Assembly (NCBI GenBank): GCA_019635795.1
Contig: JAHBYV010000003.1
Span: forward strand, 62,001-126,000
Length of the DNA stretch: 64,000 bases
Direction of reading: 5' to 3'
DNA from: Rhizobiaceae bacterium
GTDB taxonomy: Bacteria; Pseudomonadota; Alphaproteobacteria; Rhizobiales; Rhizobiaceae
A model generated the notes under the pieces. That model searched no databases and had not been told where the DNA came from. It worked only from the letters and a program-made list of their open reading frames with translations. Shown piece by piece: positions 17,400-26,382 of this stretch (the stretch's first letter is position 1; every line of letters begins with the position of its first letter). The translations under genes were made by a program, and so were the position numbers.

Positions 17400-18374
17400 T
17401 TACGCAAACATGTGCTTGAAAGCAGCTTCCGGATCCGGCCAGGGATCGGCGGCAGCTTCTGCCGCAGCCTCTTCAACCAATGCTGCGATTTCCTGCTCGA
17501 TAGCCTCCAGCTCCTGCGCGGAAGCAATTCCGTCGCTGAGCATCGCAGCGAACGCCTTGATAGGATCGCGTTCACGCCATGCTTCAACTTCGCTTTCCTC
17601 GCGGTATGCTTTCGGCAAGAATGTGTGTTCTGACTCAACATGGCCGTGAAGGCGATAAGTGCGCGCTTCCAGGAAAGTTGGCCCCTCTCCATTGCGCGCC
17701 CGTGCCACGGCGCGGCCCGCGGCCCGCCACACTTCCATGAAATCGTTGCCGTCCACCTGTTCCGAAGGAACCCCATAGGCCTTGGCGCGATCGGAGAGAA
17801 CACCAGCGGTAACATCGGCGGCTTTCGAAAATTCGGAATAGCCGTTATTTTCGCAGACCAGAATTAGTGGCAGCTTCCAGAGGGCCGCAACGTTCATCGC
17901 CTCGCACATGACACCTTGATTTGCCGCGCCATCACCGAAGAAAGCGATTGCGCAGCGACCCTTGCCATCCAGCTGGGCAGCCAGCGCCGCACCTGTTGCA
18001 AGAGCGATGCCGCCGCCGACAATACCATTTGCGCCGATTATGCCGCGCGAAAAATCCGCAACGTGCATTGAGCCGCCCTTGCCGCCACAGATGCCGGTTT
18101 CGCGGCCATAGATTTCCTTCATCAAAGCCGCAGGCGTGCCGCCCTTGGCAAGAAAATGGCCATGCCCGCGATGGGTCGAAGTGATCCAGTCATCATCGGT
18201 CAGTTGGGCGCATATGCCGACCGCGACTGCTTCCTGACCAATATAGACATGGACGGGTCCGGGCAGAATTCCTGATTTGGATTCCGCCGACAAACGTTCT
18301 TCAAACTGACGAATCGTTACCATCGAGCGGTAAATCGAAAGCAGTTCGTCCTTGGAAAGATTCTTGTTGCTCAC
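17400..18374 (-). CDS. TPP-dependent 2-oxoacid (acetoin/pyruvate-type) dehydrogenase E1 alpha subunit
   Basis: A 324-residue E1 alpha. It has GPVHVYIGQEAVAVGI near residue 35, a THRGHGHFLAKG substrate-loop segment, and the TPP-binding motif FFGDGAANQGVMCEAMN near residue 150. The GTG start at 18374 is preceded by AGGAGAAG. It lies 12 bases before E1 beta and 21 bases after the dehydratase gene, in the same operon. No E2 acyltransferase or E3 gene follows, only the small lipoyl protein. Confidence 0.87.
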   Translation of the reverse strand: MSNKNLSKDELLSIYRSMVTIRQFEERLSAESKSGILPGPVHVYIGQEAVAVGICAQLTDDDWITSTHRGHGHFLAKGGTPAALMKEIYGRETGICGGKGGSMHVADFSRGIIGANGIVGGGIALATGAALAAQLDGKGRCAIAFFGDGAANQGVMCEAMNVAALWKLPLILVCENNGYSEFSKAADVTAGVLSDRAKAYGVPSEQVDGNDFMEVWRAAGRAVARARNGEGPTFLEARTYRLHGHVESEHTFLPKAYREESEVEAWRERDPIKAFAAMLSDGIASAQELEAIEQEIAALVEEAAAEAAADPWPDPEAAFKHMFA

Positions 18375-18395
18375 GCTCTTCTCCTGACTCGTCCG

Positions 18396-19580
18396 TCAGC
18401 CGACTGATCGTACGACTGCAAGCTGCTCGGCCTTCTTCGAAAGCTCCATGCCAAAACCGGGTTCAAGCGGTACGGCGAAGCGTCCGTTCTCCGGCTGCAG
18501 ATCACGTTCAAAAAGGCTGACATTGCAATCCTTGAGTGCATAGGTGTGATGCTCATGCACTATGAAGTTGGGGATAGCGGCTTCCACTTGCAGCGCAATC
18601 GCTGTGGAGAGCGGCGAACCGCAAACATGGACCTGCACACCGACATCATAGATATGTGCAAGGTCGGCAATCTTTTTGGTTTCAGAGACGCCACCGGCCA
18701 AGCCAATATCCGGCTGGATCATGTCCACCGCGCCAGCTTCGAGGTAAGGCTGGAAGCCCCACCGGGTGTAGATGCGCTCTCCCATTGCCACACGCACGGG
18801 CGATCTCTGAACGAACGCCAGATGCGCACTTGGCGAATTATAGTGGGTCGGCTCCTCAATATACATGATATCAAGGTCCTGAAGCAGTTCCGCAATCTGC
18901 ACCGCAGTACCGGTCGACGTGAACGAATGAAGCTCGACGATTATATCGCAATCATCCCCCAATCCTTCGCGCATAGCTTCCATACGCTTGCGGAACATCT
19001 GGCGGCGTGAAGGCTCAAAATACCCACGCAGATTGGTTTCGCGCGTTCCATCAGGCGCTACCATCAGTGGATCAACCTTTATGCAATCGTAGCCCTGCTC
19101 TCGAACCTGCTGACCAACCGTCCGGTACTCCTCCGGATCGGTAAGGTTCTTGACCCTGTCTGACCAGTCGAATTGAAGCTGGCTCGCATAAGTCCGCAAC
19201 GGAGCAGGAGTTTTAGCGCCAAGCAGGCGATGAACCGGCAGCCCCGCCGCCTTGCCCTTGATATCCCAGAGAGCAGAATCGAGAGCGCTCATGGCGCCGA
19301 ACACTATAGGACCGCCTCCTTCCGCCCAGAACGAACGGCGAAGCATCGTCTCCCAAATCGTTTCGGTCTCCAGCGCATTCTGGCCGATCAAGAAGCGCTC
19401 AGCCAAAGCGAGAATCATATCGGGTCCGGCCTTTGCGCCTGACCCATACGCCATTCCAAGCTCGCCCAATCCGACGATGCCATCCTCTGTCGTGACGCGG
19501 GCAAAGACCGGGCACCACAATGGAATTCCATCAGCACCGGACAAGTCAATGCACAGCGACTCGACGCTTTTGATCTTCAT
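18396..19580 (-). CDS. Enolase-superfamily (mandelate racemase/GalD-type) sugar-acid dehydratase
   Basis: A 394-residue MR/MLE protein. Candidate metal ligands are E216 (VELHS), E242 (YIEEP) and E268 (MGERI). H218, two residues after the first ligand, matches the galactonate-dehydratase general acid. D291 (QPDIGLAGG) and H318 (VHVCGSP) form the His-Asp dyad. K168-x-D170 replaces the KxK of mandelate racemase, also as in acid-sugar dehydratases. The start is ATG 19580; the longer frame covers the promoter. It is the first gene of the leftward operon, so it probably performs the first committed step, dehydration of a sugar acid to a 2-keto-3-deoxy acid. Confidence 0.8.
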   Translation of the reverse strand: MKIKSVESLCIDLSGADGIPLWCPVFARVTTEDGIVGLGELGMAYGSGAKAGPDMILALAERFLIGQNALETETIWETMLRRSFWAEGGGPIVFGAMSALDSALWDIKGKAAGLPVHRLLGAKTPAPLRTYASQLQFDWSDRVKNLTDPEEYRTVGQQVREQGYDCIKVDPLMVAPDGTRETNLRGYFEPSRRQMFRKRMEAMREGLGDDCDIIVELHSFTSTGTAVQIAELLQDLDIMYIEEPTHYNSPSAHLAFVQRSPVRVAMGERIYTRWGFQPYLEAGAVDMIQPDIGLAGGVSETKKIADLAHIYDVGVQVHVCGSPLSTAIALQVEAAIPNFIVHEHHTYALKDCNVSLFERDLQPENGRFAVPLEPGFGMELSKKAEQLAVVRSVG

Positions 19581-19608
19581 TGTGTGGCAAGCCCTCTTCC
19601 GATTTTCA

Positions 19609-19642
19609 GTGTACTGTATACCGAATATCGATTCATTGGCAA
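19609..19642 (-). promoter_or_regulatory. Promoter with overlapping putative GntR operator, before the dehydratase operon
   Basis: Read on the minus strand there is TTGCCA (19642-19637), a 16-base spacer, and TATACA (19620-19615). The motif CGATATTCGGTATACA spans the spacer end and the -10; the same motif with two changes occupies the same place in the tctC promoter. The extension GTATACAGTACAC (19621-19609) recurs with one change before the AhpD-like gene. Repression by the adjacent GntR protein is inferred. Confidence 0.6.
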
Positions 19643-19694
19643 GCGCGGAAAAAAGAAATATTCTGTAGTCGGGTCGACTCGCGATCACGTGGGG

Positions 19695-20345
19695 ATGGAA
19701 AGAAAAATGCAGAAGATAGAGAAAAGATCGTCGGCGGAAGTGGTTGCCGACCGGTTGCGGGAGGCAATCGTTTTGGGTGACCTGAGGATGGGTTCCGTCC
19801 TCTCCGAGTCAGAGCTTGGAGACAGACTTGGCGTAAGCCGGACCCCCGTTCGGGAAGCTTTTCGGCAGTTGAGTCAAGAAGGTTTGATCGAGATCACACC
19901 TTACAGGGGCGCATCGGTTTTCAGCCTGAGTGACAATGAACTGGTTCAGGTCATCGATTTTCGTGAGCTGATCGAGTGCAAGGCGCTTGATATGGCAATG
20001 CGGGAAAACGCGGAGGTGCTGACAAAGGCGATGTCCGCCGTCATCGACCGTATGAGCGAGGCAGTAAAGGCAGGCGATGTGAGATCGTACCTTGCTGAAG
20101 ATGCCGAGTTCCACCTTACGATCGTGCGGTCTGCTGGAAACGCATATCTGCTGGGTGCAAATAATTTGATTGCTTCCAAGATGGCAGCTATCCGCACCGT
20201 GCTGGGCGGCGACAGGGATATGTTCTCCGGTTCGTGGAAGACTCACAAGGAGATATTCGCACTCATCAAGAAGCACGATATCGAAGGCGCGAACGCCAGG
20301 CTGCGCAAGCACATTCTGGATGGCAAGGCGCTATTCGCGCCCTGA
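19695..20345 (+). CDS. GntR-family (FadR/FCD type) transcriptional regulator
   Basis: A 216-residue regulator with an N-terminal winged helix (LREAIVLGDLRMGSVLSESELGDRLGVSRTPVREAFRQL) and a C-terminal FCD ligand-binding domain that often binds small carboxylates through a metal (D/E-x-H-x pattern, here EDAEFHLTI). It lies between the two catabolic operons, divergent from the dehydratase gene and convergent with the aldehyde dehydrogenase, so it probably controls both. The start may be ATG 19695 or 19707; the latter has GGAAAGA upstream. Frames further upstream overlap the promoter. Confidence 0.88.
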   Translation: MERKMQKIEKRSSAEVVADRLREAIVLGDLRMGSVLSESELGDRLGVSRTPVREAFRQLSQEGLIEITPYRGASVFSLSDNELVQVIDFRELIECKALDMAMRENAEVLTKAMSAVIDRMSEAVKAGDVRSYLAEDAEFHLTIVRSAGNAYLLGANNLIASKMAAIRTVLGGDRDMFSGSWKTHKEIFALIKKHDIEGANARLRKHILDGKALFAP

Positions 20346-20357
20346 GCGCATCTGCCT

Positions 20358-21803
20358 CTATTGCCTGTAAGCTTGCGATACGAGCCGTGTCACCAGGTAC
20401 GGCTCGATGGCCTCAGCCCCACCCTCGCTTCCGTAACCGGATTCCTTGATGCCACCAAATGGCACTTCCGGAAGCCCAATGCCATTGTGGTTGATGGTCA
20501 ACATCCCTGCCTCAATATCGCGCCGCAACAGATGTGCAACATCTTCCGAGCCGGTGAATGCATAGCTGGCAAGGCCGAAGGGCAATCTGTTCGCTTCCGC
20601 AAGAGCATCGGAAACTGAATCGAACGAGTTCGCGATTGCAACCGGCCCGAACGGCTCCTCATTCATAATCCTGGCATGTGTAGGCACGTTCGCCAGAATG
20701 GTCGGCTCAAAGAAAAAGCCTCGGTTCCCGATCCGTCTGCCACCGGTCACCACCTGCGCACCCTGATTGACCGCATCTTCGATCAAGGCGGTCAAAGCAA
20801 AGATTCGACGCTCATTGGCCAGCGGACCCATGGTCGTTCTGGTATCCGATCCGTCACCGACAACGAGGTTGCCGGCAAAGCCCGCGAACTCTTCGACAAA
20901 GCGTGAATAAGCTGCCTTCTCTATAAGAAATCGCGTCGGTGCCACGCACACCTGGCCGGCATTGCGGAACTTGGCCGCACCGAGCACAGCAACGGCTTGA
21001 TCGATATTTGCATCGGCAGTGACTATGGCTGGCGCATGGCCGCCCAGCTCCATGGTGGCCGGTTTCATATGCTGCCCGGCAAGTGAAGCCAGATGCTTTC
21101 CTATCGGCGTTGAACCGGTAAAAGACACTTTGCGTATTATCGGGCTTGCAATCAGATATTCCGATATTTCGGATGGATTGCCGTACAACAGGTTGAGGAC
21201 GCCAGCAGGCAAGCCTGCGTCAACGAACGCTCCGATGAGCGCGGCCGGCGAAGCCGGCGTTTCCTCAGCCGCCTTCACAACGATTGAACAACCGGCAGAC
21301 AAAGCGGCGCAAACCTTCCGCACCACCTGATTGACAGGGAAATTCCACGGCGTGAAAGCTGCAACCGGCCCGATCGGTTGCCTCAGCGACATTTGCGTTA
21401 CAGCAGGACTTCTTGAAGGAATGATCCTGCCATAAGCACGCCGTCCCTCTTCCGCGAACCATTCGGCAACATCCGCAGCAAGGCCCACTTCCGCCATGGC
21501 TTCCGCGATTGGCTTGCCCTGCTCAAGCATCATCAGCCCTGCGATCTTTTCGCGACGCTCGCGGATATTGGCCGCTGCCCGGCGCATGATTTGCGATCGT
21601 TCATATGCGGACATGGCGCGCCAAACCCGAAACGCGTTGTCAGCCGCAGCAAGCGCCAGGTCCATATCCGATTTGTCGGCGTGCGATACAGCGCCGATTG
21701 TTTCGCCCGTTGCCGGATTCAGAACGTCCAGCGTCCGTCCCGATTTTGAAGGACACCATGTGCCCGCGATATGAAGCAGGGTATCGGGATAGGTCGAATG
21801 CAT
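20358..21803 (-). CDS. NAD(P)-dependent aldehyde dehydrogenase (succinate-semialdehyde type)
   Basis: A 481-residue ALDH-superfamily enzyme oxidising an aldehyde to a carboxylate. Catalytic Cys is C286 (NAGQVCVAP), general base E252 (MELGGHAP), and N154 lies in PWNFP. FTGSTPIGKHL forms the cofactor-binding turn. Overall similarity is to succinate-semialdehyde and 2,5-dioxovalerate dehydrogenases. It is the last gene of the tct operon, 21 bases after the FAH gene, and converges on the regulator with 12 bases between stops. Substrate unknown. Confidence 0.87.
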   Translation of the reverse strand: MHSTYPDTLLHIAGTWCPSKSGRTLDVLNPATGETIGAVSHADKSDMDLALAAADNAFRVWRAMSAYERSQIMRRAAANIRERREKIAGLMMLEQGKPIAEAMAEVGLAADVAEWFAEEGRRAYGRIIPSRSPAVTQMSLRQPIGPVAAFTPWNFPVNQVVRKVCAALSAGCSIVVKAAEETPASPAALIGAFVDAGLPAGVLNLLYGNPSEISEYLIASPIIRKVSFTGSTPIGKHLASLAGQHMKPATMELGGHAPAIVTADANIDQAVAVLGAAKFRNAGQVCVAPTRFLIEKAAYSRFVEEFAGFAGNLVVGDGSDTRTTMGPLANERRIFALTALIEDAVNQGAQVVTGGRRIGNRGFFFEPTILANVPTHARIMNEEPFGPVAIANSFDSVSDALAEANRLPFGLASYAFTGSEDVAHLLRRDIEAGMLTINHNGIGLPEVPFGGIKESGYGSEGGAEAIEPYLVTRLVSQAYRQ

Positions 21804-21824
21804 GGGTTTGGCCGTCTTAATTCT

Positions 21825-22661
21825 TCAAGCAATCACAGAGCGTTGGGAACCAAGACCCTCAACACCGAGGGTCATGACATTTCCCTTCTGGAGGAAAACT
21901 TTCGGCTCCAGATTCGATCCGACCCCTGCCGGGCTACCTGTCAGGATTATGTCACCCGGAACCAGCGTCATGTGCCGGCTGGCAAAACTGACAAGCTCAT
22001 CAATCTTGAAGATCATGCCGCCCGCACGCTCACGCTGGAAGGGCTTCCCATCAAGTTCCAGATGCAATTCGAGCTCATATGGATCGTTGATTTCCGAGGC
22101 GCGAACAAGCCACGGACCAATCGGCGTGAACGTGTCGAAGTTCTTACCCAGCCACCATTGGCCGCTTTTGTGGCGACCAAAGGAAACCTCGGTCAGATCG
22201 TTTGCCGTGAGATAGCCGGCAATGTGTGACATCGCCTCGCTCTCATTGACGTTACGAGCGGTCTTGCCGATCACAACGCCAACTTCGACTTCCCAGACCG
22301 TTTCGGTCAAACCTTCCGGCAGCACGACAGTATCGGTCGGACCACAAAGCGTTCCCGGTGCCTTGAAGAACAGGATCGGCGTTTCAGGCGTTCCCATTTT
22401 TCTTTCGGCGACCATCGAGTGATAGTTGACACCAAAGCCGATGACCTTCGTAACCCCGGCGACCGGAGGACCAAGCCTTTCTCCCGCATCGACGACTGGA
22501 AGATTCTTTATCGCGTTGTTGTCCAGTTCAGCAAAAATCTTTGACGCGAGGAACTCACCATCAATATCAGAGGTGAGGGAGCTCAGATCACGGATGACAC
22601 CATCATTGTCCAGAGCACCCGGACGCTCCTTGCCCGGAGCGCCATATCTTACAAAGCGCAT
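21825..22661 (-). CDS. Fumarylacetoacetate hydrolase (FAH)-fold protein
   Basis: A 278-residue FAH-family protein with the metal-binding VWEVEVGVVIGK near residue 122, KAPGTLCGPTDTVVLP, and GDIILTGSPAGVG near the C-terminus. The family includes 2-keto-3-deoxy-sugar-acid hydrolases, ureidoglycolate lyase and oxaloacetate decarboxylases, which cut or decarboxylate 2-oxo or 2,4-dioxo acids. The neighbouring dehydratase, aldehyde dehydrogenase and aldolases favour a sugar-acid or dioxoacid substrate. The precise reaction cannot be read here. Confidence 0.83.
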   Translation of the reverse strand: MRFVRYGAPGKERPGALDNDGVIRDLSSLTSDIDGEFLASKIFAELDNNAIKNLPVVDAGERLGPPVAGVTKVIGFGVNYHSMVAERKMGTPETPILFFKAPGTLCGPTDTVVLPEGLTETVWEVEVGVVIGKTARNVNESEAMSHIAGYLTANDLTEVSFGRHKSGQWWLGKNFDTFTPIGPWLVRASEINDPYELELHLELDGKPFQRERAGGMIFKIDELVSFASRHMTLVPGDIILTGSPAGVGSNLEPKVFLQKGNVMTLGVEGLGSQRSVIA

Positions 22662-22703
22662 TCAAACTTCTCCCAGAATTTTGTCAGACGAATGCGGACG
22701 CCG

Positions 22704-23393
22704 TCAGGCATCAACCACACTGGTGTTCTGCTCGATAAAGGCCGCGATTTCCGGCTTCAGGATCATGCCAGCGTCCAGATCTTTTTCGAAGGCTTGCTCC
22801 AGCGCCAGCAATTGCGGAAGCTTTTCCGAAAGTTCTGAAGCCCTGTCCGGCGAAACAATGACCACCCCATCAGGATCGCCGAAAACCATGTCGCCCTGAT
22901 TCACGATCACGCCGCCGATGGAAATCGGGAACCCTATGGCTGCAGGCGCTGCACGACTTGGCGCATTCGGGGAAACCCCGCGGCAATAGATGGGAACGGG
23001 CACCGGTCTCATTCCAACTGAATCGCGGATAAGGCCGTCCGTCACTATTGCTGCTATGCCGCGATTGCGCGCCATCATCAGCATCAGGTCGCCCATCAAC
23101 CCTGTGCCTGTGTAGTTGGTTGTTGAAATAACCAGCACATCGCCTGGCTTCGCGTTATGGATCGCAGCATATACGCCGAGATTATCTCCGGGCGATGCTT
23201 TGACGGTCAGCGCCGGTCCCAGATAGCCGGTCTTTTGCCCTGCTTGCCCGGCGAGCGGCTTGATTGTGTAATCAAGCGCGGTCTTTAGACCAAGGGCGTC
23301 CAGAACCTGAGCAACACCGGCACCAGCAAAGGCGTCGGTATTCACCCCCTCGGGACGATAAAGGTTTGAACTCAGCGTTATCAGCGGTGCCAT
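22704..23393 (-). CDS. RraA-like / 4-hydroxy-4-methyl-2-oxoglutarate aldolase-family protein
   Basis: A 229-residue member of the RraA fold, with AGVAQVLDALG near the start, PGDNLGVYAAIHNAKPGDVLVI, AAIVTDGLIRDSVGM and the C-terminal GDPDGVVIV. Some members are divalent-metal HMG/CHA aldolases cleaving 4-hydroxy-4-methyl-2-oxoglutarate or oxaloacetate to pyruvate; RraA itself inhibits RNase E. The catabolic setting favours the aldolase/decarboxylase role. The start is ATG 23393, four bases after the upstream stop; the longer frame would lie inside the reductase gene. Confidence 0.78.
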   Translation of the reverse strand: MAPLITLSSNLYRPEGVNTDAFAGAGVAQVLDALGLKTALDYTIKPLAGQAGQKTGYLGPALTVKASPGDNLGVYAAIHNAKPGDVLVISTTNYTGTGLMGDLMLMMARNRGIAAIVTDGLIRDSVGMRPVPVPIYCRGVSPNAPSRAAPAAIGFPISIGGVIVNQGDMVFGDPDGVVIVSPDRASELSEKLPQLLALEQAFEKDLDAGMILKPEIAAFIEQNTSVVDA

Positions 23394-23397
23394 ATCG

Positions 23398-24336
23398 TCA
23401 AGCCTTCTTCGCCTGCCGTTCCCGGCGAGCCAAAGTCGCTTCCATATGAATCCAGATAATCCTGAACAGCGGCATTGGCAGGCCAAAGGCTCGCCCGCGT
23501 CGATAGAAATCCCCAATCAGATGATCCGCCTCAATGGCATTGCCTGCTTCAAGGTCACGCAGAATCGACGCGGTCAATTCAGATGCAGGGTCAGAAAGCT
23601 GTTTGAGGAAGAATGAATAGACACCGGGAGGCGAAGTGTGGCCAGCCTGATGAGCGACACCGGCAGCCTCGCTGAAAAGGTCTGCAAGAAAAGCGCGTCC
23701 TTCCATAGCCGAAGCGATGCACCCGATCGGAGCGCGCATCAGGCAGGTAGCACCTGCGAGAGTCACCAGCGTGTAGAACTTCTCCCACATAGTCTGATCG
23801 ATATCAGGCGATACGCTGAAATCAATTTTCGTCTTTGCAGCGAAAGCCTTGAGACCATCGAGAATATTGTCGCCGCCCTTGCCGCGCTTGCCAAACACGT
23901 AGGTGTGACCCGCTCCCAGGTGCCGCAACGTGCCATCAGCTTCCTGAACCATTGAAATGCGGCATAAACCGCCGAACACGGTTTCGCGCCCGAAAACGGC
24001 ATCAAGCCTGTCCATATGCTGCATACCGTTCAGCAATGGAGCGACATAGCAGCCGTCGCGCTTTGTCTTTGCCAGGTCCTTCAGCAAATCGTCCGTGAGG
24101 TGATATGCCTTGGTTGCCACCACAACTAGATCATAGTCGGGCCCAAGATCGGCGGCTCCGATGGTTTTCACCTTGTTGGTGAAATCGCCAAACTCGCTTC
24201 GTACCACGAGGCCTTTTTCGCCAAGTTGCTTGCCGCGTGCCTCGCGAACAAGAAATGTAACGTCAGCACCGGCTTCGATAAGCCTTGCACCGAGATAGCC
24301 GCCAACTCCGCCAGCACCTGCAATAAGTATTCTCAT
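23398..24336 (-). CDS. Ketopantoate reductase (PanE/ApbA)-family 2-oxoacid reductase
   Basis: A 312-residue NADP-dependent reductase with the Rossmann motif GAGGVGGYLGARL (about 7-19), the catalytic-Lys region KFYTLVTLAGATCLMRAPIG, and the NAIEADHL segment containing the substrate-site Asn and Glu. The family reduces 2-oxoacids to 2-hydroxyacids. Placed inside a transporter-catabolism operon it probably interconverts an imported 2-hydroxy or 2-oxo acid rather than making pantoate. It starts 3 bases after the tctA stop. Confidence 0.82.
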   Translation of the reverse strand: MRILIAGAGGVGGYLGARLIEAGADVTFLVREARGKQLGEKGLVVRSEFGDFTNKVKTIGAADLGPDYDLVVVATKAYHLTDDLLKDLAKTKRDGCYVAPLLNGMQHMDRLDAVFGRETVFGGLCRISMVQEADGTLRHLGAGHTYVFGKRGKGGDNILDGLKAFAAKTKIDFSVSPDIDQTMWEKFYTLVTLAGATCLMRAPIGCIASAMEGRAFLADLFSEAAGVAHQAGHTSPPGVYSFFLKQLSDPASELTASILRDLEAGNAIEADHLIGDFYRRGRAFGLPMPLFRIIWIHMEATLARRERQAKKA

Positions 24337-24339
24337 CGT

Positions 24340-25851
24340 CTACTCTCCCTGCGGTTTGATCGACCGCCGTGTTCCAATTAGGTTTCGCACCAGACTGAAA
24401 ATCTGGAAGCTCCACAAAATACCTACGCAGACCGCCAATGCCGTCGCTGTTGGCCGTGTCAAAAGTCCGAATGGGTCACCGCCATACTTCTGGAGCGACG
24501 CCACGAAATATTGCTCAAGCGGCCTACCGAGAATGAAGCCCAGAACAACCGGTCCAAGCGGGATCTTGTTGGATTCAAGGATCCAGCCAAGAATGCCGAA
24601 AACCACCATTACCCAAATACCAAAGCTGTCATTGTCTGCCGCATATGCCCCGACAACACAGACTGTCAGGATCATCGGTACAATCGCATAGCGCGGCACC
24701 TGCATCAGAAGGTTCATTGCACGCACACACATCCAGGCCATCGGCAGAAGCAGGATGTTTGCGAGGATGAAGATGATGAAGATGGCGAATACTTCCGGCC
24801 CGCTTTCAGTGAATATTGAAGGTCCGGGCCGAATGCCCTGAACATAGAGAACACTGATCACCAGCGCCGTGAGTGTATCGCCCGGAATGCCGAATACCAG
24901 TGCAGGCACCCACGCACCGCCAAGCGCAGCGTTGTTGGCGGCAGAAGCATTCGCCACGCCCTGCAAACGCCACTCTGTGGTTTCCGGCTTGAGCTTGGTA
25001 AAGCGACGCGAAAGACCGTATGTAATCCAGGCGGCAACGTCCGAACCCGCGCCCGGAACAACACCTATGACTGCACCAAGATTGGAGCTGGCCAGAATTC
25101 CGCGCTTGTAGCGCCACACATCCGCTATGCTGTCCAGGAACAGTCGCCCTTTGACTTTGACGATGCGCGCGGCATTGTCGGCGACAGGGCGCGCCATCTT
25201 GATGAGTTCGGGAACCGCGAAGAGTCCGATCAGCGCAGGAATCAGCGGAATGCCGCCCAGCAACTCCGTATACCCGCCGGTGAATCGCGGAACGCCGCCC
25301 TCAACGCTGAGACCAACCGTGCCCAATCCAAGCCCAATGAAAACCGCTATAGCGCTGCGGATTGTTGAGCCGCCACCGATCAGCGTCGTGCAGCTAAGCC
25401 CTAGCAGCGTCAGCCAGAAATATTCATCGCTCGAAAAGTAGAACGCAACTTCTGCCAATGTCGGGGCGATCAGCATGAGATAGATCGCGCCCAGAATGCC
25501 GCCAAAAGCGCTGACTATAATGCCAACACCCAGTGCCCGGTGCGCTTTGCCTTCAAGGCCAAGTGTGTAGGAGTCCATCGTATAGGCGGCAGATGCTGGC
25601 GTACCCGGAACACGCATTAGAGCGCCTGGAATATCGCCTGCGGTCATGGCCATGGCCGATGCGGACACCATTGCAGCGGCTGCCGCAACAGGGCTCATGT
25701 AGAATGTGAACGGAAGGATGAGAGCCAGCGCCATGAGGGCGGTGAGGCCCGGTATTGCTCCCATTACAATTCCGAGAAAACTCGACGCGATAACGGTAAG
25801 CAGTACCTCACTGGTGAAGACCAGTCCGACTGCTGCGACAAGGGTTTCCAC
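24340..25851 (-). CDS. tctA: Tripartite tricarboxylate transporter, large membrane subunit TctA
   Basis: A 503-residue TctA-family protein with about twelve membrane segments and the family signature GIVMGAIPGLTALMALALILPFTF near residue 28, repeated as GAVIGVVPGAGSDVAAW near residue 262. It forms the secondary-transport pathway of a TTT system, together with the small TctB and the periplasmic TctC. TTT systems import citrate, other carboxylates or aromatic acids using ion gradients. It follows tctB by 30 bases. Confidence 0.9.
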   Translation of the reverse strand: METLVAAVGLVFTSEVLLTVIASSFLGIVMGAIPGLTALMALALILPFTFYMSPVAAAAAMVSASAMAMTAGDIPGALMRVPGTPASAAYTMDSYTLGLEGKAHRALGVGIIVSAFGGILGAIYLMLIAPTLAEVAFYFSSDEYFWLTLLGLSCTTLIGGGSTIRSAIAVFIGLGLGTVGLSVEGGVPRFTGGYTELLGGIPLIPALIGLFAVPELIKMARPVADNAARIVKVKGRLFLDSIADVWRYKRGILASSNLGAVIGVVPGAGSDVAAWITYGLSRRFTKLKPETTEWRLQGVANASAANNAALGGAWVPALVFGIPGDTLTALVISVLYVQGIRPGPSIFTESGPEVFAIFIIFILANILLLPMAWMCVRAMNLLMQVPRYAIVPMILTVCVVGAYAADNDSFGIWVMVVFGILGWILESNKIPLGPVVLGFILGRPLEQYFVASLQKYGGDPFGLLTRPTATALAVCVGILWSFQIFSLVRNLIGTRRSIKPQGE

Positions 25852-25881
25852 TACAAATCTCCCCTTTATTTCAAGGCCGCG

Positions 25882-26319
25882 TCAGGGCAGCGGAACCGCA
25901 AGGAGCGTTTTGAATACGACGTAGACCACGGCAACAACCAGTACGCCGGTTACAATCGAAGCGATGATGCGCCGTGATTGCAGATAGGCCAGCGCAACCG
26001 CGACAGCACCGCAGCTTTCGATAAATCCTAGAACATCAAAAGACAGGGCAAGCAGGATAAGCACCCCGATCAGGGCGACTCCTGTCATGAACTCCGACAT
26101 TCCCATATTGGCCGAGGCATCTTCATCGGCAACCGGCTGCGCTGTTTTGCGAAAGGTTCCGATCAGGAGCAAAAGCCCACAAACCATGACCCCGGCAGCA
26201 AGGAGCGAAGGGAACGTACCCGGATCAACGGGCGAGAACATGGATTTCGGATATGAGCGCGCAGTGTAGAAGGCCATCGCGCCGGCGCAGATCAGGGCAA
26301 TGGGAAATACTCGCTCCAT
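25882..26319 (-). CDS. tctB: Tripartite tricarboxylate transporter, small membrane subunit TctB
   Basis: A 145-residue protein with four hydrophobic segments (starting FPIALICAGAMAFYTARSYP, ending VVAVVYVVFKTLLAVPLP), as in TctB. It lies between tctC and tctA, in the usual TTT gene order. Its exact role in the transporter is poorly defined. Confidence 0.85.
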   Translation of the reverse strand: MERVFPIALICAGAMAFYTARSYPKSMFSPVDPGTFPSLLAAGVMVCGLLLLIGTFRKTAQPVADEDASANMGMSEFMTGVALIGVLILLALSFDVLGFIESCGAVAVALAYLQSRRIIASIVTGVLVVAVVYVVFKTLLAVPLP

Positions 26320-26344
26320 AGCAAATACCTTTCCGCCGCGATGC

Positions 26345-26370
26345 GCCGTCTCCCCGGACAGGGAGACGGC
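26345..26370 (-). other. Intercistronic hairpin between tctC and tctB
   Basis: GCCGTCTCCC and GGGAGACGGC form a perfect 10-bp stem with a 6-base loop just after the tctC stop. On the transcribed strand no U-run follows, so full termination is unlikely. Such structures commonly protect the upstream message, giving more binding protein than membrane subunits; that role is inferred. Confidence 0.6.
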
Positions 26371-26382
26371 ATCGTGTCGAGT

